DNA from: CAG-390 sp964384555
Lineage (GTDB): Bacteria; Bacillota; Clostridia; Oscillospirales; CAG-272
Direction of reading: 5' to 3'
Assembly (NCBI GenBank): GCA_964384555.1
Contig: CAYLLA010000001.1
Span: 1-64,000 of the forward strand
Length of the DNA: 64,000 bases
Shown here: positions 34,687 through 43,838 of the stretch, in pieces
Layout of the letters: the number at the start of each line of letters is the position of its first letter
Numbering within the stretch: position 1 is the stretch's first letter
Made by a program: the position numbers and the translations under genes
The notes under the pieces: generated by a model
Told to the model about the DNA's origin: nothing
Seen by the model: the letters and a program-made list of their open reading frames with translations, nothing else
The model's database searches: none

Positions 34687-35586
34687 ATGGAAAACATCTA
34701 TCAGAATAATAAAGATAACGATAAAGCCGCCGACCGCTTTGCGGCGCTGATATGCCCGATATGTGGCGAGCCGCTCGAGGAGACCGAGCATTCTTATATC
34801 TGCGGCGGCGGGCGCGGCAAGCGCCACTGCTTTGACCGCGGTGCCAGCGGGTATGTAAATCTCGCCTTTGTAAAGGGCCACCGCGCGGTCTCCGGCGACC
34901 CTCCGGAGGCGGTACGCTCGCGCACAGAGTTTTTGGAGCGCGGCTATTATCTTCCCGCCGCCGATATGATAGCGGAGCTGGCGGGCGAATACTGCCCGCG
35001 CGGGCTTTTCGTTGATGCGGGTTGCGGCGAGGGTTATTATTCCGTTCGTCTTGCAAATAAAGAGCGTTCGGTCTTTGGTGCAGATCTTTCAAAATACGCC
35101 GCCGACCGTGCATCAAAGCGTGCCGCGGCGGCGGGCGTACGTGAATATTGCCGCTTTGCCGTGGCGTCGGTGTACGAGCTGCCGCTGGCGGACGGCTCGG
35201 CCGATGCGGTGCTTTCAATGTTCTCCCCCTGCGCCGCGGAGGAATACAGCCGCGTGCTGAAGCCGGGCGGAGTGCTTATAGTTGGCTGTGCGGGGGAGAG
35301 ACATCTTTTTGAACTTAAGGCGGCGGTGTATGATACTCCGACCGTCAATGAGGAGCGTGCCGATCTTCCGAGTGCGGATGCGGGGCTTGAGTCTGTCACC
35401 ATCAAGCATCTGATCTACACCATGTCCTTTGGCGAGGATAGCGGTGATGACGTGCGCCGCCTGTTTGGCATGACGCCTTATAAATACCGCACATCTGCGG
35501 CGGATACGGAACGCCTTGCCGCCATACGTCGGCTTGACTGCACGGCGGATTTTGAATTCAGAGTATACAGAAAAAAGGAAATATAA
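34687..35586 (+). CDS. RlmA-like 23S rRNA (guanine-N1) methyltransferase
   Basis: A 299-residue SAM methyltransferase. The N-terminal zinc site C23, C26, C39, H47 (CPIC..YIC..RHCFD) followed by GYVNL is the hallmark of RlmA proteins that methylate G745 or G748 in 23S rRNA. The SAM motif VDAGCGEGYYS and FSPCAAEEYSRVLKPGG follow. Position-748 methylation can affect tylosin-type macrolide resistance; which position is used here cannot be told. The ribosome binding site is weak. A glycosyltransferase starts 3 bp after the stop. Confidence 0.88.
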   Translation: MENIYQNNKDNDKAADRFAALICPICGEPLEETEHSYICGGGRGKRHCFDRGASGYVNLAFVKGHRAVSGDPPEAVRSRTEFLERGYYLPAADMIAELAGEYCPRGLFVDAGCGEGYYSVRLANKERSVFGADLSKYAADRASKRAAAAGVREYCRFAVASVYELPLADGSADAVLSMFSPCAAEEYSRVLKPGGVLIVGCAGERHLFELKAAVYDTPTVNEERADLPSADAGLESVTIKHLIYTMSFGEDSGDDVRRLFGMTPYKYRTSAADTERLAAIRRLDCTADFEFRVYRKKEI

Positions 35587-35589
35587 AAT

Positions 35590-36303
35590 ATGGAGATCAC
35601 AGTGTGTATTCCAATGTATAACGAAAGTGCGCGCATAGCGGAGACCGCGCGTGTGCTTTACGATTATATGAGCCAAAATTTTGAGGATTGGGAGATCATT
35701 TTTTCGGATGACGGAAGCACCGACGGCAGTGCGGACATAGTGCGTGCACTGGAGCTTCCCGGCGTGCGTGTTACCGGATATAAAAAGAACCGCGGCAAGG
35801 GCTGTGCCGTACGCACCGCGTTTTTGGAGTCGCGCGGCGATTTTGTAATGTTTACCGATGCCGATCTTGCATACGGCACAGAGGTCATCAGGCGGGCATA
35901 CGAGCGGCATTTTGCATGCCCGGAGGCAGGGCTTATCATCGGCTCGCGCAACCTCGGGCGTGATGGCTACGAGGGGTATACGTTTCTCCGCCGCATAGCC
36001 TCAAAGGCGTATATAAAGCTGCTTGGTATCGTTGGCGGCTTTAAGCTTTCGGATTCTCAATGCGGCTGTAAGGGCTTTACCGCGAGCGCGGTAAGCGATA
36101 TCTTTCCGCGATGTGAGGTCGATGGCTTTGCATTTGATTTTGAGGCCATCCTTTGGGCGGGCAAGCTTGGTATCGATATCGTTGAGATGCCCGTCAAGGT
36201 GATAAACCACGGAGAGTCAAAGGTGCATGTTTTGCGCGATGCTGTAAAAATGCTCTCCGACCTTAACAAAATGAAAAAGCGGATCCGCAATACCGAGATC
36301 TGA
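35590..36303 (+). CDS. Family 2 glycosyltransferase (dolichyl-phosphate glucosyltransferase-like)
   Basis: A 237-residue GT-A enzyme with DDGSTDGS (about 38-45) and the DADLAYG metal-binding motif (about 94-100). The QCGCKGF and FDFEAILWA segments place it near polyprenyl-phosphate glucosyl- or mannosyltransferases. It has no membrane helix at its C-terminus. It likely loads a sugar onto a lipid carrier for cell-wall or surface glycan synthesis. It starts 3 bp after the RlmA-like gene and is cotranscribed with it. Confidence 0.88.
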   Translation: MEITVCIPMYNESARIAETARVLYDYMSQNFEDWEIIFSDDGSTDGSADIVRALELPGVRVTGYKKNRGKGCAVRTAFLESRGDFVMFTDADLAYGTEVIRRAYERHFACPEAGLIIGSRNLGRDGYEGYTFLRRIASKAYIKLLGIVGGFKLSDSQCGCKGFTASAVSDIFPRCEVDGFAFDFEAILWAGKLGIDIVEMPVKVINHGESKVHVLRDAVKMLSDLNKMKKRIRNTEI

Positions 36304-36362
36304 AGCGAATACAAAAAGTTTCGTATAATGCCCCAAAAAGATCGAAAGGAGGGGAGTGTACC

Positions 36363-37850
36363 ATGAAAAAAAGAAGCTGCCGAACGATAGCGGCGATGCT
36401 TGCGGTGCTCATGCTTTTGCCGATACTGCTTTGCGTATCCTCGGCAAAAAATAATAGCGTCTCCCCCTCCGAGGGTGTCTTTCGCATTCGCAACGCAAAA
36501 ACAGGCGAGTACCTGACGGCCTATCTCAACGCTTCGCGCGGAGAGGGCAAGGCCTATATGGCACCGCTTGATAAAAACAACGAGGCACAGATATTCCTTT
36601 TGCGTAAGACAGATGGCGGCAGTTACGTCATATGGCCGCAAAACGACACATCTCTTTATTGCTTTGCGTATTCAAAAAGCACGTCTGCAGGCTCGCCGGT
36701 GGTGAAATTACTTACCGAGGACGAGCGCGCGCATTTTGATATCCTTGAGCTTCGCTCGGGTGCGTGCACGATAGCGCCGGCGGGCGGCGATTCTCAAACT
36801 TCCGCCATCGGCATCAGTGATGATATCTCATATTACAGTGACGATCTTGTTGAATTTCTCGATTACAAGGCAGGGGACGGCAGATTTGAATGGTACTTTG
36901 AGCCTGTCCTGACCGAGGCCATTACCATGGCGTTTACAAATACCGATGTAAAGCTTTATTCCACAGGCCGCTTTTATGCAAGGCTCAAGCCCTACAATTA
37001 TATGCAGGAGCGCGTTGAGTGGACGTCAAGCAACGAGGATGTTTTGATGGTGGGCGAGCTTGGAATGTATACCGCGCTCTCGCTCGGTACGGCGACCGTC
37101 ACGGCCGCGGTGGACGGAGTGAAAAAGTCCTTCCGTGTTACCGTAACGGATAAGGCCGCGTTTACATGGTACAGCCAACGCAGTACGCAAAACAGCGATT
37201 GGGATTCGTCTATCCTTACCGATCTTTATTTTTGGAGCGGCGGGGTAAAGCTCAGATACGCGGCGGATTACCGAAATATGTCGGTAAATTCATGGATGCG
37301 TGAGGGCTGTGCCATCTGCTCTGTCGCCATGGTACTGCATAATCTCGGCGCGGTGCTTGAGCGCGGGTATGATCTGCGCTCGGGGCAGACGGGCAATCTG
37401 CCGGCCGACCCGTATACCGTTACCCTTGCAAATACATATAATTTCGGCCCCACATCAACCGCCGAGCTACTCTACGGCGACCCCATCCTTGCATCATGGA
37501 ACGCCATCGCCTCCCGCTTTTTTGTGGACGGCAAGGCTGTGGGATGCCGCAAGATATACTACCCAAGCCCCAGGCGAATTGCCGATCTTTTAGAGGATCA
37601 CCCCGCGGGTATCGTTGTGGAGTTTAGAAAGTCAAGCGGCTCGCACTATGTGGTGTTCGGCAAATGCCTCAATCCGGAGGCCAAAAACCAATACGACCTT
37701 GAATTTGAGGTGTACGATCCGCTCGGCTACACTGCCGATCAGGGGGATGGTGTCAGCTACGAGCGCACGGCATCCTATCTTGTGGGCGGCTTTGGCATGG
37801 GTACTATGTATTCGGCCATGATATACGATCTTGCCGACCGCGTGGGATGA
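36363..37850 (+). CDS. Secreted ricin-like / Big_2 / C39-like peptidase protein
   Basis: A 495-residue exported protein with an N-terminal signal (to about residue 30). First comes a beta-trefoil-like region (FRIRNAKTGEYL, then YVIWPQND) that resembles ricin-type carbohydrate binding. A Big_2 immunoglobulin-like domain follows (VEWTSSNEDVL ... GTATVTA, about 215-265). The C-terminal part looks like a C39/papain-like peptidase, with C316 in REGCAICSVAMVL and H428 in SGSHYVVFGK. It may cut peptide or peptidoglycan cross-bridges at the surface. Its start follows AAGGAGGGG. Domain order is seen; substrate is unknown. Confidence 0.75.
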   Translation: MKKRSCRTIAAMLAVLMLLPILLCVSSAKNNSVSPSEGVFRIRNAKTGEYLTAYLNASRGEGKAYMAPLDKNNEAQIFLLRKTDGGSYVIWPQNDTSLYCFAYSKSTSAGSPVVKLLTEDERAHFDILELRSGACTIAPAGGDSQTSAIGISDDISYYSDDLVEFLDYKAGDGRFEWYFEPVLTEAITMAFTNTDVKLYSTGRFYARLKPYNYMQERVEWTSSNEDVLMVGELGMYTALSLGTATVTAAVDGVKKSFRVTVTDKAAFTWYSQRSTQNSDWDSSILTDLYFWSGGVKLRYAADYRNMSVNSWMREGCAICSVAMVLHNLGAVLERGYDLRSGQTGNLPADPYTVTLANTYNFGPTSTAELLYGDPILASWNAIASRFFVDGKAVGCRKIYYPSPRRIADLLEDHPAGIVVEFRKSSGSHYVVFGKCLNPEAKNQYDLEFEVYDPLGYTADQGDGVSYERTASYLVGGFGMGTMYSAMIYDLADRVG

Positions 37851-37954
37851 CAGAGGAGCCGGACCGCAAAAGCAGAAATCCAAAAAGATCAAAAAAGATC
37901 TAAAAAGACCTAAACGAAAGGAAGCCCGAGCCAAGACACGGGTGAAAAATCAAA

Positions 37955-38248
37955 ATGATAGCTACACTTGTTTTTGTTGATGTAAAGCCGGAATGCGTTG
38001 AGGCGTTCCGCGAGATCTCCTGCTACAATCACGATAATTCAAGGCTCGAGGAGGGTTGCGTGCGCTTTGATGTGCTTCAAAGCCGCGAGGATCCCGCTCA
38101 GTTTGTGCTGTACGAGGTCTACCGCGATGAGGAATCAGCCGCGGCGCATAAAAAAACAGCGCATTATCTGCGCTGGCGCGATGAGGTAGCACCTTATATG
38201 AACAGTCCGCGCCGCGCCGTGCATACCACGCCCGCCGCCTTTGATTGA
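37955..38248 (+). CDS. ABM-domain protein, LsrG/YgiN-like
   Basis: A 97-residue antibiotic-biosynthesis-monooxygenase fold protein. The segments RFDVLQ, YEVYRDEESAAAHK and TAHYLRW are close to those of LsrG, which processes phospho-autoinducer-2, and of YgiN-type quinol monooxygenases. No other lsr genes are in the window, so the reaction is not assigned. It is small, cytosolic and likely dimeric by family analogy. The ATG at 37955 lies after the AAAGGAAG region at 37916-37923, a long spacing. Confidence 0.82.
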   Translation: MIATLVFVDVKPECVEAFREISCYNHDNSRLEEGCVRFDVLQSREDPAQFVLYEVYRDEESAAAHKKTAHYLRWRDEVAPYMNSPRRAVHTTPAAFD

Positions 38249-38255
38249 GCGGATC

Positions 38256-38297
38256 AAAAAAACACGAGGCCGCGCGATATGATTCGGCGGCCCCGTG
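38256..38297 (-). terminator. Terminator after the DUF4364 gene
   Basis: CACG.GGCCGC pairs with GCGGCC.CGTG; the T run lies on the minus side, so it mainly serves the DUF4364 gene. Confidence 0.75.
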
Positions 38298-38377
38298 AAA
38301 AAGTATTTAGCGGAATAATAAAATAAAATATCTAAAAGATCAAAGCACCCAATGCTTGCGGGGGACGACTGCCGCGC

Positions 38378-38920
38378 TTAAAACAGATAGTTCATCTGCC
38401 CTGCCAGCAGGGCGGTCACGCCGCGGTATATCACCTCGGGCCGATCGTTAAAATACGCCTTCATGCGCTTGGCGCGATCCTCGCTGTCAACTGTAAGTCG
38501 AGTGCTGAATATCAGCTCTTTCTTTTCCGTCATCTCGCAGATAACGTCATATTTGCCGTCATCTTTTTTTTCAATGCGGCAGGAGGCAACTATCTCGCGC
38601 CGTGCAAAATCAAGGTAGCGCAGTGCCGCCGCAAGTGCCTGATCGAGGATGGAGGACAAAATGTCTGATTTCAGCTCCTCCGCCACGCATTTGCCCTTTG
38701 CGGTGACCTCGTAGTAGGTGACGCCCTCACTCTCAAAGGAGGATATCAGGTCGCCATCCACCATTTCGATAAACGCCTCTGCAAAATCAATGTACATTAC
38801 ATAGTCTGTTTGCATGACTATATCGTTTATGGTGCAAAAGTCAAGCGGGTAATTTATATTGTCGAGCAGGTAAAGAACAAATATTTTTACGTTGTTTTTG
38901 CTTCCTATCGGAGAACTCAC
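38378..38920 (-). CDS. DUF4364 family protein
   Basis: A 180-residue cytosolic protein of the DUF4364 family found in Clostridia. The N-terminal half (LYLLDNINYPL, TDYVMYIDFAEAFIEMV, YYEVTAKG) looks like a winged-helix module; the C-terminal half is a mixed alpha/beta region. A transcription-regulatory role is plausible but unproven. The GTG start at 38920 follows GGGAGGAAA. It diverges from homoserine dehydrogenase across a 215-bp spacer. Confidence 0.85.
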   Translation of the reverse strand: MSSPIGSKNNVKIFVLYLLDNINYPLDFCTINDIVMQTDYVMYIDFAEAFIEMVDGDLISSFESEGVTYYEVTAKGKCVAEELKSDILSSILDQALAAALRYLDFARREIVASCRIEKKDDGKYDVICEMTEKKELIFSTRLTVDSEDRAKRMKAYFNDRPEVIYRGVTALLAGQMNYLF

Positions 38921-38967
38921 GTTCGTTTCCTCCCATTGGTCACAGCGACCGTCAGATGTTTTATATT

Positions 38968-38996
38968 ATTTTATCATATTATGCGGCATACTTCAA
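38968..38996 (-). promoter_or_regulatory. Promoter for the DUF4364 gene
   Basis: TTGAAG (38996-38991), 17 bp, TAAAAT (38973-38968), with TGA before the -10. Confidence 0.65.
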
Positions 38997-39135
38997 TAGC
39001 TTTTGAGAAATTTTCCTCTGCAAAAAATACGCACCCCGCGACAGCGGCATTCTCTCTGAATAAAAATAAAAGATAATGAAAACAAAAGACCCGATAGGAT
39101 CTAAACAAATCTAAATAAAAAAGGAATCCCCAAAA

Positions 39136-40350
39136 ATGATCAACATTGCATTGCTCGGCTTTGGCACGGTCGGTTCCGGCGTTGCCGAGGTCATCGACCA
39201 AAACCGCAAACTTATCGAAACAAGACTTGGCGAGGAGATAAATGTAAAGTACATCCTCGACCTTCGCGAATTCCCGCAAAGCCCCTATGCCGATCGCATA
39301 GTGCATGATATATCCGTCATCCTTGGCGATGACAGTGTCAGCATCGTGGCCGAGATGATGGGGGGTGTGCACCCTGCCGCCGACTTTACGCGCGCCTGCC
39401 TTGAGGCGGGGAAGAGCGTTGTGACATCCAACAAGGCCGTTGTGGCCGCGCTGGGAGATGAGCTGCTGTGTGTAGCCCGCGAGCACGGTGTGCGCTATCT
39501 CTTTGAGGCCTCTGTGGGCGGCGGTATCCCTGTCCTGCGTCCGCTTATCGATGATCTTGCCGATAACGAGATAAGCTCTGTGGCGGGTATACTCAACGGG
39601 ACCACAAACTTTATCCTTACCGAGATGAAAAACAGCGGCACGCCGTTTGATACGGTGCTTCGCCGTGCGCAGGAGCTGGGCTATGCCGAGGCCGACCCCT
39701 CGGCAGATGTTGACGGCTTTGATGCCGCGCGTAAGATAATAATTCTTGCCGCCATCGCTTACGGCAAGCTGTTGCCGCTTGATGCGGTGAGCGTGGAGGG
39801 AATACGCAATATCCCTGCGGAGGATGTAGCGCTTTTGGCCACGGCCGGTATCTCGGTAAAGCTTATCGCATATGCGGAGCGTACAAAGGACGGCAGGATA
39901 TACGCCGCCGTCTCCCCGCGTGCGGTACTGCCCGCATGCCCCCTTTGCCATGTTGACGATGTTTTCAACGGCGTGCTTATCAGCTGTAATATGCTTGGCG
40001 ATGCCATGTTCTACGGCCGCGGTGCGGGCAAGCTGCCCACCGCCAGTGCCGTTGTGGCGGATATCATCGATGCCGCCGAGCGCCCCTCTGCCAAGCCCGC
40101 AAGACTTAACTGGTCACCCGCCACGGCGGATGATGTTGCCCCCGCCGCAGCCGCCGTTTGCCGACGTTGCTTTATACTTGACGGCGAGCCGAGCGAGATC
40201 CCCGCTGCTTGCACAGAGGATGGCACTCTGACCGTTGAGGGTGAGGGCGGCTCTGCCATCATTACCGCCAAGGCCATGAGTGAGGAGGAGACCGCCGCCG
40301 TGCTCGCCTCCCTCGGTAGCGCCTGCCGCAGGTGCTACAAGGTCATATAA
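39136..40350 (+). CDS. hom: Homoserine dehydrogenase
   Basis: Reduces aspartate semialdehyde to homoserine on the way to threonine and methionine. The 404-residue protein begins with the NAD(P) motif GFGTVGSGV (about residues 7-15). It carries TSNKAVVA, the NGTTNFIL motif, the catalytic region EADPSADVDGFDAARK, and a C-terminal ACT-like segment (about 335-404) that may give threonine feedback. The start at 39136 follows AAGGAA. No thrC or thrB is adjacent. The thrS and tRNA-Thr genes are in the same window but not in one operon. Confidence 0.95.
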   Translation: MINIALLGFGTVGSGVAEVIDQNRKLIETRLGEEINVKYILDLREFPQSPYADRIVHDISVILGDDSVSIVAEMMGGVHPAADFTRACLEAGKSVVTSNKAVVAALGDELLCVAREHGVRYLFEASVGGGIPVLRPLIDDLADNEISSVAGILNGTTNFILTEMKNSGTPFDTVLRRAQELGYAEADPSADVDGFDAARKIIILAAIAYGKLLPLDAVSVEGIRNIPAEDVALLATAGISVKLIAYAERTKDGRIYAAVSPRAVLPACPLCHVDDVFNGVLISCNMLGDAMFYGRGAGKLPTASAVVADIIDAAERPSAKPARLNWSPATADDVAPAAAAVCRRCFILDGEPSEIPAACTEDGTLTVEGEGGSAIITAKAMSEEETAAVLASLGSACRRCYKVI

Positions 40351-40415
40351 TGCCGCGGTGCTTGACTTTTGGAGCGCGGAAGATGAAGACGATATAAATA
40401 AAAAACGAAATAAAA

Positions 40416-40454
40416 CAAACACAGACCGGATCCATGTGGATACGGTCTGTGTTT
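40416..40454. terminator. Bidirectional terminator between hom and the zinc-ribbon gene
   Basis: AACACAGACCG pairs with CGGTCTGTGTT, with T runs available on both strands. Confidence 0.8.
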
Positions 40455-40472
40455 TGGCACTGTAAGACGGTA

Positions 40473-40847
40473 TTATGCCTCGGCATCCGCGGCTTTGGCG
40501 CGGCGCTCGGCCAAGTGCTTGCCGTGGCAAACGCTGCAGTAAACAGGCTTATCAGCCGAGGGCTCAAAGGGAAGCTTGGCCTCCGCTCCGCACTCGTCGC
40601 AAACAGCATAGTAGTATGTACGCTCGGTCTGGCTCTTTGCCTTTTTGGCATTGCGGCACTCGCGGCATCTCTTGGGCTTGTTTACATAGCCCTTTTCCTT
40701 GTAAAATGCCTGTTCGCCCGCGCTAAAGACAAACTCCTTACCGCATTCCACGCAAACCAGCGTTTCATCCATAAATTCCTGCTGTTCCTCCGCGGCGACT
40801 TCTGCTGTTGCTTCAAGCTCCTCTGCCATTACTTTTTCCTCGTTCAT
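40473..40847 (-). CDS. Double zinc-ribbon protein
   Basis: A 124-residue acidic protein with two Cys4 modules. The first is CVECGKEF..CRECRNAKK (about residues 32-66, probable zinc-ribbon). The second is CDECGAEAKLPF..CSVCHGKH (about 83-112, the CxxC-x17-20-CxxC type). Such proteins are common in Clostridia and may bind nucleic acid or the transcription machinery; none of this is shown here. The start follows GGAGGAGC. It lies 82 bp downstream of a sigma factor gene on the same strand, so cotranscription is likely. Confidence 0.8.
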   Translation of the reverse strand: MNEEKVMAEELEATAEVAAEEQQEFMDETLVCVECGKEFVFSAGEQAFYKEKGYVNKPKRCRECRNAKKAKSQTERTYYYAVCDECGAEAKLPFEPSADKPVYCSVCHGKHLAERRAKAADAEA

Positions 40848-40929
40848 TTTTTGCTCCTCCGTGTGAAAATTGTATATTTTCCTGCGGCGAGCTTCATGCG
40901 CGGAAATGTATGACGATTCGCGGCAGGCT

Positions 40930-41571
40930 TTATATATTATTTGGGTGCTGTCTTTTTTCTGACAGTATCGTTCTTAGTTTTTTTCGTACTCTGAAAATTG
41001 CGTTCTCAATTGATTTTTTGGTCTTTCCGGTAGCGGCCGCTATCTCATCGGCACCTGCTCCGGAATAGTACAGCCACCAAACCTTGCGCTCAAGCTCGGA
41101 GAGATTGCTGTCTATCAATCGGCGCAGTGAACGCTCGTCCTCCCGCTCTATCACAGAGTCAGCAGGGGAGGGTGCGCTGACACCGGGTGCATCATCCATC
41201 GGAACATATTCAATGCGTTGGCGGTTTCGCGTTATCCGCCGCAGTGCGCTTATCATTGCTTTGTTAACGCACACCTTGGCGTACAGGCCGAATTTTACGT
41301 CACCCCTAAGTGGGTCGTATTTTTGTACGGCACGATGAAAAGCCAGGAGAGCCTCCTGCTGTAATTCTTCAATATCCTGTTCGCTTACCTCGCCGCGGTA
41401 TTGCTGTACCGCCGCCCTCAGCATGGGAGCATATATTTCCGTAAGATCGGAAAAAGCCTTCTCGTCGCCGTTTTTGGCGCACCAAAGAAGCCGCAAGTGC
41501 TCTGTATCCTGCTGGGAACTGCATTCTGACCGTTCAAGATGCGAGGGGGTTGGGTCCTTTTTGCCTTCCAT
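40930..41571 (-). CDS. Sigma-70 family RNA polymerase sigma factor
   Basis: A 213-residue alternative sigma factor with regions 2 and 4 and no region 3. Region 2 is AFSDLTEIYAPML..ALLAFHRAVQKYDPLRG followed by FGLYAKVCVNKAMISALRR. Region 4 has LSELERKVWWLYYSG..EIAAATGKTKKSIENA. It resembles SigH-like factors more than metal-type ECF factors. No anti-sigma gene is adjacent; instead the zinc-ribbon gene follows. It has a perfect consensus promoter, so it is transcribed by the housekeeping sigma factor. Confidence 0.88.
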   Translation of the reverse strand: MEGKKDPTPSHLERSECSSQQDTEHLRLLWCAKNGDEKAFSDLTEIYAPMLRAAVQQYRGEVSEQDIEELQQEALLAFHRAVQKYDPLRGDVKFGLYAKVCVNKAMISALRRITRNRQRIEYVPMDDAPGVSAPSPADSVIEREDERSLRRLIDSNLSELERKVWWLYYSGAGADEIAAATGKTKKSIENAIFRVRKKLRTILSEKRQHPNNI

Positions 41572-41610
41572 TGGTGAAACCGAGTTCCTTTTCCTTGTTT
41601 ATACATATTT

Positions 41611-41639
41611 ATTATAAAGCAACTTGAGGCAAATGTCAA
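41611..41639 (-). promoter_or_regulatory. Promoter for the sigma factor gene
   Basis: TTGACA (41639-41634), 17 bp, TATAAT (41616-41611); both hexamers are perfect. Confidence 0.8.
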
Positions 41640-41858
41640 TAGCTTACGCAAAAAATATTGCACAAATTGATAAATATTTTTGAATGAGATATCAAAAAAG
41701 CTTAAAAACCATGAAAAAGTTCATTTTTTAGCGATTATTCGCACAAAAATCGGGCGCGTCGCGGTGGAGGGGGGAGCTGTCGCGGGAATGGTGCGGCGGG
41801 TATCTGCATTATCTCGCTCCAAATATGACGGTAAATTTGTTAAAAACGCCGATTTTGA
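41640..41858. other. Divergent intergenic spacer
   Basis: Lies between the sigma factor and pepF promoters. An open frame at 41680-41862 (60 residues, plus strand) has no convincing ribosome site and no recognisable sequence, so nothing further is called. Confidence 0.4.
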
Positions 41859-41887
41859 TTGACACGGCGGCAATTGCATGGTATAAT
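41859..41887 (+). promoter_or_regulatory. Promoter for pepF
   Basis: TTGACA (41859-41864), 17 bp, TATAAT (41882-41887); both hexamers are perfect. Confidence 0.85.
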
Positions 41888-41978
41888 TGATATAATAAAA
41901 AAATGCTGACCATCGGTGCCCCGCGGCACACCATCGTGCCGTGATCATCCGATAAGATAAGAAAGGAAATATCAAAAA

Positions 41979-43769
41979 ATGATAACAAGAAAAGAAGCCG
42001 ATCCCCGCTATACATGGGATTTTACGCATATCTTCAAAACGCGTGAGGCGTTTTGGAAAGCATACGCCGATTGCGAAAACAAAATAGCCGATGTTGCAAA
42101 ATATCGCGGCCATCTCGGCGATTCCGCCGCCGCACTTGCCGAAGCGCTTGATGCCGTCTACGCGCTTGAGGAAAAGATCGAGCTGGTATTGTCCTATGCA
42201 TTCCTCCACGCCGCCGCAGACAGCTCCGACCCGGAATATCAAGAGCTTAATGCTCACGCCACGTCGCTTTATGTAAAGCTCAGCTCCGCGCTCGCTTTTA
42301 TGAGCCCCGAACTTATCGCCATCGGCAGCGAAACACTTGAGAGCTGGCTGGGCACCGAGCCGAAGCTTGAAAAATACGCATTCAGCATTCGCGACCAGCT
42401 CCGCTCACAGGAGCATGTGCTCGATCCCGCACGCGAGGCAATGCTTGCCGAGCTTGGTGAGGTCACCGAGGCGGCCGGTGAGTGCTACAGCATGCTTACA
42501 AACGTTGATATGGAGTTCCCGACCGTTAAAATGTCGGACGGAAGTGATGCGCCCCTCTCCAACGGCAACTTTGGTGTCTACCGCGAGAATTCCGACCGCG
42601 AGGTCCGCCGCGATGCATTTGAAAAGTTCTTTGGAACATACAAAAAATACGTCAATACCTTTGCCGCCACCTATGGCGGATCGGTCAAAAACGATTGCGT
42701 AAGAGCAAAGCTGCGCGGCTTTGACTCGGCCTGTGAGGCGGCTCTCTTTGCCGGAAATGTGCCGGTATCAGTATATGATTCACTGGTTAGCGCCATTCAT
42801 GATGCACTTCCGTCCATGAAGCGCTATCTTGAGCTTCGCCGCCGCGCCATGAAAGCTGAAAGCATCGATATGTTTGATCTTTATGTTCCGATCGTGGACG
42901 GCGTGGATGCTCCCATGCCCTACGAGGATGCCAAAACTCTGGTCAAGGAGGCACTAAAGCCATTTGGCGAGCGCTACGGCGAGCTGCTTGACCGCGCATA
43001 CAACGAGCACTGGATCGATGTCTACGAAAACCGCGGTAAACGCTCCGGCGCGTTCTCCTCCGGCGTTTACGGCGTGCATCCCTATGTCATGCTCAACTAT
43101 ACCGATACACTTGACGATGCCTTTACCCTCGCTCACGAGCTTGGCCACGCCATGCACTCTTATTTCTCAAGCGAGTCGCAGGATTACGTCAACAGCAATT
43201 ACCGCATAATGGTCGCGGAGGTCGCATCCACCGTCAACGAGGTAATGCTTACAAAATTCCTTCTCGCGCATGAGAACGATCCCGGCCGCCGTGCGTATAT
43301 CCTCAATCACTTCCTTGAGGGCTTCCGCACCACCGTCTTCCGCCAGACACTCTTTGCCGAGTTTGAACGCCGCACACATGCCATGTATGAGGCAGGTCAG
43401 CCCCTGACCGCCAAGGCGCTGTCCGATGTGTATTACGAGCTTATCTCCACCTACTACGAGGGCGCGGAGATCAACGATATAATGCGCTATGAGTGGACGT
43501 ATATCCCTCACTTCTACACCGCGTTCTATGTTTACCAGTACGCCACCGGCTTTTGCAGTGCAGTATCTATCGCAGGCAGGATAGCCGCAGGCGAGGATCC
43601 CTCGGGCTACCTCAAGTTCCTCACCCTCGGCGGCTCCGCCCACCCGCTTGATGAGCTTAAAACTGCGGGCATCGATCTTACAAAGCCGGATACCGTGGCC
43701 GATGCCATGCGTATATTTGACGAGACGATAACCGAATTTTCTGAGCTTCTCGATTCTCTCCAAAAGTAA
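41979..43769 (+). CDS. pepF: Oligoendopeptidase F (M3 family)
   Basis: A 596-residue zinc metallopeptidase that cuts medium-length peptides in the cytosol. The HELGH zinc motif is at 386-390, and the third ligand lies in the following MVAEVASTVNE segment. The N-terminal helical region (RYTWDFTHIFKT) is typical of PepF. The start at 41979 follows GAAAGGAAA. It is transcribed alone from a consensus promoter. Confidence 0.95.
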   Translation: MITRKEADPRYTWDFTHIFKTREAFWKAYADCENKIADVAKYRGHLGDSAAALAEALDAVYALEEKIELVLSYAFLHAAADSSDPEYQELNAHATSLYVKLSSALAFMSPELIAIGSETLESWLGTEPKLEKYAFSIRDQLRSQEHVLDPAREAMLAELGEVTEAAGECYSMLTNVDMEFPTVKMSDGSDAPLSNGNFGVYRENSDREVRRDAFEKFFGTYKKYVNTFAATYGGSVKNDCVRAKLRGFDSACEAALFAGNVPVSVYDSLVSAIHDALPSMKRYLELRRRAMKAESIDMFDLYVPIVDGVDAPMPYEDAKTLVKEALKPFGERYGELLDRAYNEHWIDVYENRGKRSGAFSSGVYGVHPYVMLNYTDTLDDAFTLAHELGHAMHSYFSSESQDYVNSNYRIMVAEVASTVNEVMLTKFLLAHENDPGRRAYILNHFLEGFRTTVFRQTLFAEFERRTHAMYEAGQPLTAKALSDVYYELISTYYEGAEINDIMRYEWTYIPHFYTAFYVYQYATGFCSAVSIAGRIAAGEDPSGYLKFLTLGGSAHPLDELKTAGIDLTKPDTVADAMRIFDETITEFSELLDSLQK

Positions 43770-43838
43770 ACCGCACATACCCCAAAAACAGCAAATAAGA
43801 TACCCACCCAAGTAAAAAAATAAGACAACAGGCTGAAA

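Noticed and set aside
41680..41862. 60-codon plus-strand frame between the sigma factor and pepF
   Set aside because: Weak start context, overlaps the pepF promoter, and shows no recognisable sequence.
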